From the NCBI RefSeq assembly GCF_002776525.5, contig NC_045438.1, positions 151,287,777-151,351,776 of the forward strand: a stretch of 64,000 bases of DNA, in the 5' to 3' direction. The notes below the pieces were generated by a model that saw nothing but the letters and a program-made list of their open reading frames with translations, was not told the DNA's origin and did no database searches. The DNA is from Piliocolobus tephrosceles. Taxonomy: Eukaryota; Chordata; Mammalia; Primates; Cercopithecidae. The position numbers and the translations under genes are program-made. Shown piece by piece: positions 56,111-64,000 of the stretch. Positions within the stretch are counted from its first letter, which is position 1; every line of letters starts with the position of its first letter.

Positions 56111-57196
56111 GAAAACAAAAATACTAAATTATCTCAGAAAAACTAGGAACTGGAGTGAAGAAATGGTAACTAAAATCATTCCCAAACTTTGACTTCAGAC
56201 CATGGGAAGAAGAAGACAAAAATGTATTGAAAACATTCACTGATCTTGTTGAGATGATGTGGGGATAGGGGAAAACAGTTAATTGGCAGCCAGCTCTGGA
56301 AGGGTTCAAGTTGGTTGATTGTTAGATTTCAGAGGGCATCTCAAGGGTCCTGGTGTCCCTCATTGACAGCCCAAGCTTTTCTTCCTCTCCCTACTGTCCT
56401 CACCCTTATCTGAGGGGACCAGGGGTGCTGGCCATGCAGAACACACAATGCTCCTATATCATACCTGAAATGGCAGGTTTTTATGAGACTTAATGAAATG
56501 AAATTACCAACAATTGTGTAATGTAATATTTAACCAAGCCAATAGTCTAAGGCCATCTTCCAAGAACATTACTTTTTTCCTTTGCTGTACATTGTGTTGT
56601 GCTGGAGATGTTAGTTTTTCTAGCAACTGTTTGCAGACCAGCAATTGTTCACCTTGGACTGAGAACACAAGTCAAAATGAATTTCTCTATATCAGCTGCA
56701 ACTAGGATTACTTGTTTGTTTCTTTTGCTTGTTTGTAAATTTCCAGCATTCAAGCTGCACAGATTTTCGCAAGCTTGGAGGGACAAAGAACTAAACAGAC
56801 CCTCCTTGGAACATTAAAACAAATGGCTCCAAGTTGTCTGGGCTAATTAAGCAGTCGTTGGTTGTCACAATATTTCTGTGGAAATGGCAATTCCCTGGCA
56901 TTTGCCAACTTCCTTGTAATGTTACATACAAGATCCAAAATGGAATTTTTCATTTTATTTAACTTATCAGATTAAATTTAAGACTGACTTAATAAACCAG
57001 CCTATTTATGTGGACAGTAGAATTATTTACAACAACTCCTAATACTAATAAATTAAAAATAAATAAACTTCCAACAACAGGGATCAGCTAAATAAATAAT
57101 AGTAATATCTTCTAACTTTTTTAGAATTGCAAACCCCTGAAGTGGTTATAAAAATATTATTACCAATTTTGAATGGCACTCGAAAAAGAATGGATT
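56111..57196. other. no recognised feature
   Basis: Unassigned; no supported gene. Confidence 0.5.
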
Positions 57197-57493
57197 TTTT
57201 TTTTTTTTTTTGAGACAGAGTCTCACTCTGTTGACCAGGCTGGAGTGCAGTGGCGCGATCTCGACTCACTGCAACTTCCACCTCCCGGGTTCAAGCGATT
57301 CTCGTGTCTCAACCTCCTGAGTAGCTGGGACTATAGGTGCGTGCCACCATGCCCAGCTAATTTTTGTATTTTTAGTAGAGATGGGGTTTTGTCATGTTAG
57401 CCTGGCTGGTCTTGAACTCCTGACCTCAAGTGATCCACCTGCCTCGGCCCCCCAAAGTGCTGGGATTATGGGTATGAGCCACCATGCCTGGCC
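57197..57493 (-). mobile_element. AluS
   Basis: A full-length antisense Alu (T-run, GAGACAGAGTCTCACTCTG, ending CCATGCCTGGCC) with AAGAATGGATT on both sides as an exact target duplication. Confidence 0.94.
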
Positions 57494-57523
57494 AAGAATG
57501 GATTATTCAATAAAAATATTTTT

Positions 57524-57697
57524 GGCCCGGTGTGGTGACTCAAGCCTGTAATCCCAACACTTTGGGAGGCTGAGGTGGGTGGATCATGAGGTCAGCAGAT
57601 CGAGACCATCCTGGCTAACACGGTGAAACCCCATCTCTACTAAAAATACAAAAAATTAGCCAGGCGTAGTGGTGGGCGCCTGTAGTCCCAGCTACTC
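57524..57697 (+). mobile_element. AluY, cut by assembly gap
   Basis: GGCCCGGTGTGGTGACTCAA and GGATCATGAGGTCAGCAGAT, then CATCCTGGCTAACACGG. The copy stops at GTCCCAGCTACTC where the gap begins. It is head-to-head with the Alu 30 bp before it. Confidence 0.92.
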
Positions 57698-57797
57698 NNN
57701 NNNNNNNNNNNNNNNNNNNNNNNNNNNNNNNNNNNNNNNNNNNNNNNNNNNNNNNNNNNNNNNNNNNNNNNNNNNNNNNNNNNNNNNNNNNNNNNNN
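57698..57797. other. assembly gap (100 N)
   Basis: Exactly 100 N. It follows an incomplete Alu and precedes an AT-palindromic tract. Confidence 0.99.
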
Positions 57798-57860
57798 TAT
57801 ATATATATATAATAAAATTTAAAAAAATATTTTATATATATATATTTTTAAAATTTTGAT
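57798..57860. repeat. AT-rich inverted repeat
   Basis: TATATATATATATAATAAAA, TTTAAAAAAATATTTTATAT and a further TA run: largely self-complementary. Confidence 0.85.
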
Positions 57861-57959
57861 CAATATATTGAAGATTGTTTTATAAAGTTTCCTTAAAATA
57901 CAATAGCTGCAATTGGGTTTGAGACGTTATTAGTTAATACAAATAGTTGTGAACTAGTA

Positions 57960-58885
57960 AGCTATATACATGTTGATCTCTGTCCCCAGTCCTGGGCACA
58001 CAGCTCCTACAAGCCTTGTAATTTCCTGAGTGATGGGGTGCTAGGAAAATCTTTTGTTCTAATGTTTGGTCTCTGTCCCAGTTTCTGACACAGCGCTCTT
58101 CCTTCTCTTGAGATTTCCTGGGTGATAGCAGTGTCTTTTGTTCTAACGCGGTGACTCTTGATGGCTCCTGGCTGGGAGCTGATCACCAGATAGACCAAGC
58201 CAGGATTAGAAGCTTGGAGCTTTCAGCACCGTCTCTCATTCTCTGGAGAGGGGAAAAGGGCTGGAAATGGAATTAATAATCTGTCACGCCTGTGTGAGGA
58301 CAGTGCCATAAAAATCCCTCAACTATGGGGTTCAGAGAGCTTCTGGGTTGGCAAACAAATCTCCATGCTCGAAGCGTGGCCCTCCCCAACTCCACAGGGA
58401 CAGAAGGTCCTGCCCTTGGGACCTTTCTTTCACACCTTGCCATATGCATCTCTTTCACCTGGCTATTCATCTGTAGCCTTTGTAATATCCTTTATAATAA
58501 ATGGATAAATGTAAGGAAAGTGTTTCCCTGGATTTTGTGAGCCACTCTAGCAAATTAATTGAACCTGAGAAGGGGGCTGTGGGGTCCCTGCTTTATAGCC
58601 AGAAGTTTGGTAGTACTTAACAACCTACTGCTTGTGATTGGCAGCTGAAGTGGGAGGCAGTCTTGTGGGACTGAGCCCTTAGCCTGTGGGATCTGATGCT
58701 TTCTCCAGGTAGATCGTGTCATAATTGAATTGGATTAGAGAACACCCAGCTGGTGTCTGCTAGAGAACTGCTTGACTGTTGGTGGAGGGAAAGCACCACC
58801 CATTTTGGTGACCAGGGTTGAAGTGTTCTGTGTTGTATTGAGTGTATGAGAGTAGGAAAAGCACTTTGGCTTTTCCTAATAAGAG
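57960..58885 (+). mobile_element. MER21-like ERVL LTR
   Basis: GGTCTCTGTCCCAGTTTCTG, TTGAGATTTCCTGGGTGATA, CATATGCATCTCTTTCACCT, GAGCCACTCTAGCAAATTAA, CAGTCTTGTGGGACTGAGCC, ACACCCAGCTGGTGTCTGCT and GTTCTGTGTTGTATTGAGTG in consensus order. The 5' part seems duplicated ('ctcctacaag...tttcctgagtgatgg' precedes a second similar block). The counterpart on the minus strand is 11815-12613. Confidence 0.78.
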
Positions 58886-59378
58886 TCGATTAAGGAGTCT
58901 TAAGAAACAATGCACATACATCTTAAATATTTTAACTGAAAACATTTATATATACTTTCATTTGAAAATACTTTGATGTGACATCAATGCGTGATTACAA
59001 TTCTTATTTGATATAAATCATATCCATAATGTATTATCTATAGTTATAATTTTAGTCCCCTTAAATTAGAGGATGAAGTTTGGAAATTTACACTATGATG
59101 TGAGTGCAGAATCATCCTTTGAATATTTTTTGGCAAATTTGCCTATTCCTTTTCTAACTCCATTTTAAAAGAAGCTATTCAAAATTAAATATAACAGCTG
59201 GTAAAAATAGCATTAATAGGCCTTAGAATAGTCATAAGTGGTTCTTGGTAGGTATTCAACTTGACCCTTGCGTACAGGGTATACTCAGGCATGCTGGAAA
59301 GTTGTCTCCTAGTCTGGAATGTGCATCTTATTGTGGGCACTGCTCAGTGTGTTTACAGACTAAATGGCAAGCACAGAG
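58886..59378. other. no recognised feature
   Basis: Unassigned, AT-rich. Confidence 0.5.
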
Positions 59379-59855
59379 CAAACTCGAGCATGCCTCAAAA
59401 TCACTGGGAGGGGCCTAGTGTGGTGGCTCATGCCTGTAATCCCAGCACTTTGGGAGGCTGAGGCAGGTGGATCACTTGAGCTCAGGAGTTCAAGAACCCC
59501 TGGGCAACATAGTGAAACCCCATCTCTACCAAAAATACAAAAAATTAGTCAGGTGTGGTGGCATGCACCTGTGTTCCCAGCTACTTGGGAGGCTGAGGTG
59601 GCAGGATTGCTTGAGTCCAGAAGGCAGAGATTGCAGTGAGCCAAGATTTTGCCACTTCACTCCAGTCTGGGCAAAAGAGTGAGACCCCATCTCAAAAAAT
59701 AAAAATCACCTGGAGACCTGGTTAAAATCCAGATTGCTGAGCCCCATGATCTGATACAGATAATCTGGGGTGGGGCCTGAGAACTTGCATTTATAACAAG
59801 TTCCCAGGTGATGCTGATGCAGCTGGTTAGGAATCACATTTTGAGATCAACTGGA
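59379..59855. mobile_element. MER5A-like element split by Alu
   Basis: AAACTCGAGCATGCCTCAAA lies before the Alu; CACCTGGAGACCTGGTTAAA, GGGGTGGGGCCTGAGAACTT, TTATAACAAGTTCCCAGGTG and GATGCTGATGCAGCTGG lie after it, in MER5A order. The right terminus is followed by an L1 insertion. Confidence 0.88.
59410..59701 (+). mobile_element. AluS/J in MER5A
   Basis: GGCCTAGTGTGGTGGCTCAT to CCCCATCTCAAAAAA, with AAAATCACTGGGA before and AAAATCACCTGGA after as a target duplication. Confidence 0.93.
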
Positions 59856-59862
59856 ATAGGCC

Positions 59863-61102
59863 CCATACGCAAAAGATTACAACTAGACCCCTTCCTTACA
59901 CCATATACAAACATTAACTCATCACGGATTAAAGACTTAAAAGTAAAAAACCCAAAACTATAAAAACCCTGTAAGATAACCTAGGTAATACCATTCTGGA
60001 CACAGGCACGGGCAAAAATTTAATGATGAAGATGCCAAAGCAATTGCTGCAAAAGCAAAAATTAACAAATGGGACCTAATTAAACCAAACAGCTTCTGCA
60101 CAGCAAGAGAAACTAGCAACAGAGTAAACAGGTAACCTATAGAATGGAAGAAAATGTTTGCAAACTATGCATCTGACAAAGGTCTAATATCCAGCATCTA
60201 TAAGGAACACAAACAACTTTATAAGAAGAACACAAACAACCCCATTAAAAAGTGGGCAAAATACATGAACAGACAGTTTTCAAAAGAAGACATACATGTG
60301 GTCAACAATCATATGAAAAAAAGCTCATCACTGATCACTAGAGAATGCAAATCCAAACCAACATGAAATACCATCTCACACCAGTCAGAATGACTATTAT
60401 TAAAAAGTAAAAACAAACAAACAAACAAATAAAAAACAGATGCTAGTGAAATTTTGGAGAAAAAGAAACACTTTTACACTGTTGGTGGGAGTATAATTAG
60501 TTCCACCATTGTGGGAGATGGTGTGGTGATTTCAAGGACCTAGAAACCATTTGACCCAGCAATCCCATTACTGGGCTATACTTGAAGGAATATAAATCAT
60601 TCTGTTGTAAAGACACATGCACACATATGTTCACTGTATCACTATTCACAATAGCAAAGACATGGAATCGACCCAAATGCCCATCAATGATAGACCGGAT
60701 TTAAAAAATGTGGTACATATACACCATGGAACACTATGCAGCCATAAAAAAGAATGAGATCATGTCCTTTGCGGGAACATAGATATAACTGAAGGCCATT
60801 ATCCTTGGCAAACTAATGCATGAAGAGAAAACCAAATACTGCATGTTGTCACTTATAAGTGGGAGCCAAATGATGAGAACACATGGACACATAGAGGGGA
60901 ACAACAGACACTGGGGCCTACTGGAGGGCAGAGAGTGGGAAAAGGTAGAGAATCCAGAAAAATAACTAACGGGTAATATAGGCTTAATACCTGGGTGATG
61001 AAATAATCTGCACAACAAACCCCCATGACACAAGCTTACCTATGTAACAAACCTGCACATGTACCTACCCTTGAACTTAAAAATTGAGAGAAAAAAAAAA
61101 AA
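59863..61102 (+). mobile_element. L1P 3' end, 5'-truncated
   Basis: 1240 bp of ORF2 end and 3' UTR (AGCAATTGCTGCAAAAGCAA, CAGCTTCTGCACAGCAAGAG, CACTATGCAGCCATAAAAAA, CAAACCTGCACATGTACC) with an A-rich tail. The 20-bp duplication GAGATCAACTGGAATAGGCC/GAGATCCACTGGCATAGGCC (59843-59862 and 61103-61122) has two mismatches. Typical target-primed insertion. Confidence 0.95.
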
Positions 61103-61122
61103 GAGATCCACTGGCATAGGCC

Positions 61123-62135
61123 AATCAAGCAAGCTGGTAAGTGGAGGTCAGTTAAGTGATAACCTCTGCACAGTCTTTCTCTCATTTAACAAGTGAGCAT
61201 TGTTGTTTATTTTAAATTAAGCAAGAAAAAGGATAAATTGTTGTCATATACATTTTTCCATGATACGTTGCATTTGGTTTAGAGATTGAACTGCATCAAT
61301 ATGGAGAGAAAGTTTATGTATTAATTACTGGAAATTACTAGGAATTGAGTTACTGCTTTCATGACCTGGATGTTTAGAATGATTTCATTTTGTGCTTAAA
61401 AGTAGCCAATCACTTGATTTTTATGACTCACTTCTTGTTTCTAAATGACAAGAGAAAAAGTTTCAGACCCTTATCTACAAACACTTCTCTGCCAATAACA
61501 TTTTGAAAATGTGGTTAGTCCTTATTCCTATCAATGAAAAGCCAATTTGGATATATGTAAATAACACTCATTTTTTTTTTTCTCTTTATTACATGGACTT
61601 TTAAAAATCAAGCATACTTGAAGTCTCAGTGTGCTGAACTAAAATTGTCATGAGACAAATTCAACTTCCTGAACAGGAAGTGAGTCTGGAGGTGAATTTG
61701 CAAAACTGGTTGCATCAAGCTTCAGTGTTCGTTTACATTCATAGTCTTTGAGCGAAGAGCTCTGATCAAGAACAAAAACAATGGAAAGGGGTAATTGGGG
61801 AAAGTGAGAATAGCAGTGTCTGCTCTCTTCTGCTTTGATGGGAGAAATGTTCAAATTATTTTACTTTTCACCCATTTTCAAAACAGAAATAGAAACATAG
61901 GTTTTTGACTGTCTTTAACTATAGGAACCCTTAGAAACACAATAGGAGAGACTAATTAATATTAAGAGAGAACCTAATAGGAGAGATCATAGCATTAAGA
62001 ATGGTACTGTGGAAGCAGATCTATTTATGTGGGAAGATATTTTATTCTTTAGTGAAAAAAGCAAGATACCAAGCAGCTTATGTAGGATAAGTCTATTTTT
62101 GCAAGGAGAAAGTATTGAAGTACCTATAACACAAT
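61123..62135. other. no recognised feature
   Basis: Unassigned. A minus-strand frame at 61648-61854 opens without ATG and lacks support. A T11 run at 61571-61581 lies just before CTCTTTATTACATGG, which on the minus strand is AATAAAG followed by poly(A). Confidence 0.45.
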
Positions 62136-64000
62136 GTGGCAAGATCAAGAAAAATGGCAGATAGGAGGCTCCCACTCGGACAGAGAGAGCAGTGTGTGGA
62201 GACTCATCCCGTGAACTTTTACTTCAAGAACTACCATAGGAACATACCAGGAAAGCCAAGAGAATCCACAGACCCTTTGAAAGAAGCGGCCTACCACTGC
62301 AGGCTCCATAAGACAGCTGAAAAATTGTGAGTGTCCAAAGTGTAAAAGGGGAAATGTCCGCCCCCAAATGTACATCCTCACTGGGGAACCTGAAGGACCG
62401 TATCATGGGAGAAGGATTTGATGTTACCTGGAGCTGAGATGAATTTAGAGAGCCAAGTGAAATGTAGGGGTAGAGGAGGCAGTGGGAAGAGCCTTGTGGG
62501 CACTCTTGGTGCCCAGGGAAGCCATTTCTGACTTTGTCTCACAGGGGTCCTTGGGAAGGGCTGCCAGTGGAACTGGGGAAAGACCACAGGGAGAAGAAAA
62601 CTTCCAGTTAAATTTTGTAACAGTTTTGACCAAACACAAAGTTTCCTGGACAGAATCAGGGGGGAGGAGGCAATCTGGGAGTGCAGATAGGAGCACAGAG
62701 GCCATGGCAGGTATGGAGGTGTGAAACCTGAAAGCTCTGCTTGCTTTCTCAGTGGGGACGCTTGTAGCCTGGGGCAAGATCTCAGGCCTGCTCACTGGCT
62801 GCCTGGGTATAAACTTGGTGCTGTTGAGGGGACACAGTTGGAGTGAGAATGGCCTTGCTGGCTGCATGGAAGCTGGGTAAGGCCTGTCAGTAACAGCTTT
62901 CCCCCACTCCCCTGGAGACCTGCATGATGCAGTAGAGGCAGCCATAATCCCACTGGAAACAACTCCATCAGCCTGAGAACCACAACCCCAATCCCCACAG
63001 CAGCCCAAGAAGAGTCTGAGCTCAGACATGCCTAGCCCTGCCCCAACCTCATGGTCTTTCTCTACCCACCCTGGTAGCCGAAGATGGAGGTCATAATCTC
63101 TTGGGGGCTCTGTGGCCCCACCCACCACCTGAGAAATCCCAATACGTATCCAGGCAACTTTAGGGCAAGCTTTATCCTCCCTACACTACTGCAACTGATG
63201 CTCTCTTACAAGTGCCACCTCTTGACTGGAGGTCAACCAACACTAAGCCAGCACACTAAACAAAACTGCAACCAAGGACCCTCACAGAGTCCACTTCACT
63301 CCCCTGCTACCTCCACTGGAGCAGGTGCTGGTACTCACGGCTGAGACCTAAAGACAGATCACAGTACAGGACTCTTTACAGATGCTCCCCAATACCAGCC
63401 TGGAGCCTGGTAGCTCGGCTGGGTAGCTAGACCCAGAAGAGAAATAACAATCACTGCAGTTTGGGCAGTTTGGCTCTCAGGAAGCCCCATCCCTAGAGGA
63501 AGGAGGGAAAACATCACATTAAGGGAGCACCCTGTGGGACAAAAGAATCTGAACAACAACCTTTGAGGCCTAGATCTTCCCTCTGACATAGTCTACCTAA
63601 ATGAGAAGGAACCAGATAAACAATTCTGGTAATATGACAAAACGAGGTTCTTTAACATCCCCAAAGATCACACTAGCTCATAAGCAATGGATCCAAACCA
63701 AGAAAAAATCTCTGAATTGCCAGAAAAAGAATTCAGAAAGTCAATTATTAAGCTATTCAAGGAGGCACCAGAGAAAGGTGAATACTGACTTAAAGAAATT
63801 AAAAACAGGTTAGAGGATATGGATGAACAAATTTCTAGAGAAATAGATAGCATAAATAATAAACAATCACAACTTCTAGAAATGAAGGACACACTTAAAG
63901 AAATGCAACATACACTAGAAAGTCTCAAGAACAGAATCAAACAAGCAGAAGACAGAATTTCAGAGCCTGAAGACAAGGTTTTCAAATTAACCCAATCCAA
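62136..64000 (+). mobile_element. L1 (L1PB-like) 5' UTR and ORF1 start, continues beyond window
   Basis: The GC-richer 5' UTR starts near AAAAATGGCAGATAGGAGGC and extends about 1.5 kb, followed by ORF1 from 63687. A retained 5' end means the copy was full-length or nearly so at insertion; most L1s are truncated. The family assignment to L1PB rather than L1PA is by memory of the 5' UTR type and the ORF1 start. Confidence 0.85.
63687..64000 (+). pseudogene. L1 ORF1 (RNA-binding nucleocapsid-like protein), broken, partial
   Basis: ORF1 of L1 encodes a trimeric RNA-binding chaperone needed for retrotransposition. Here it starts ATGGATCCAAACCAAGAAAA (MDPNQEKISELPEKEF...), and the coiled-coil part is recognisable (ISREIDSINNKQSQLLEMKD, TLESLKNRIKQAEDRISEP). 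A TGA at codon 34 (63786-63788) interrupts the frame, and the same frame continues open after it to the window edge (about 105 codons seen of roughly 340). The RRM and C-terminal domain lie outside. It cannot give a full protein without readthrough. Confidence 0.88.

Noticed and set aside
61545..61860. Possible minus-strand retrocopy (stop codon followed by AATAAA and poly(A))
   Set aside because: The AATAAA lies only 3 bases before the A run, the frame has no ATG, and no flanking duplication was found.

Overview
This 64 kb window is mammalian, and specifically primate, nuclear DNA. It is built almost entirely of interspersed repeats: roughly 45 complete or partial Alu elements, several L1 copies, L2 and MIR fragments, MaLR/ERVL/ERV1/ERVK LTRs, and Charlie, Tigger and MADE1 DNA transposon fossils. 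One Alu (53144-53453) carries the changes typical of Old World monkey AluYR elements (CTCAAGCC near the 5' end, AAAAAACTAGCCGGGCGAGG, GAGATCCGGCCACTGC). A second young AluY (6079-6382) shares part of that pattern. An Old World monkey (macaque, baboon or guenon type) is therefore the most likely source; the exact species cannot be read from the window. Two runs of exactly 100 N (53454-53553 and 57698-57797) mark assembly gaps of unstated size.

No protein-coding gene is supported. Every long reading frame is explained by an Alu or L1 in one of its frames, by low complexity, or is a short isolated frame without splice or conservation support. I saw no rRNA, tRNA, CRISPR or operon-like structure and no CpG-island-like promoter. 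The region reads as intergenic or intronic. The only recognisable coding remnants belong to retroelements: L1M ORF2 (14.6-16.0 and 18.1-20.0 kb), L2 reverse transcriptase (16.5-18.1 and 47.8-51.8 kb) and the start of an L1 ORF1 (63687 to the right edge).

Layout. 0-4 kb: half a MADE1 element, Alus, Charlie-type fossils. 5-14 kb: AluY/AluS copies, two MaLR LTRs, L1M pieces, a Tigger fragment and a MER21-like LTR on the minus strand (11.8-12.6 kb). 14-20 kb: a long L1M split by an L2 and an AluJ. 20-22 kb: degenerate ERV1-like sequence with internal tandem duplications. 23-27 kb: two solo ERV1 LTRs of one family in opposite orientation, one bearing three tandem TGACTCA (AP-1) sites, with a MaLR LTR and an L1M end between them. 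27-36 kb: MaLR LTRs, MIR, and clustered and inverted Alus. 36-47 kb: a MaLR LTR split by an Alu, MIR, L1M, a long TTCC/TTTC tract, MER5-type elements, L2, and a THE1-like LTR with a perfect 5-bp duplication. 47.8-51.8 kb: one ancient L2 on the minus strand interrupted by two Alus, an L1 3' end and a complete solo ERVK (MER11-like) LTR. 52-59 kb: L1M and HAL1-like sequence, an Alu cluster with both assembly gaps, and a MER21-like LTR on the plus strand. 59-61 kb: a MER5A-like element hosting both an Alu and a 1.2-kb L1P 3' end. 62.1-64 kb: the 5' UTR and ORF1 start of an L1 that leaves the window.

I did not find a new biological system. The observations most worth checking are the triple AP-1 site in an LTR, the layered insertion series in the L2, the L2 lodged between collinear pieces of an L1M, a 46-bp exact duplication that carries an Alu tail plus its flank, a long antisense reading frame in the L1 5' UTR, and two AluY copies sharing a non-consensus block.
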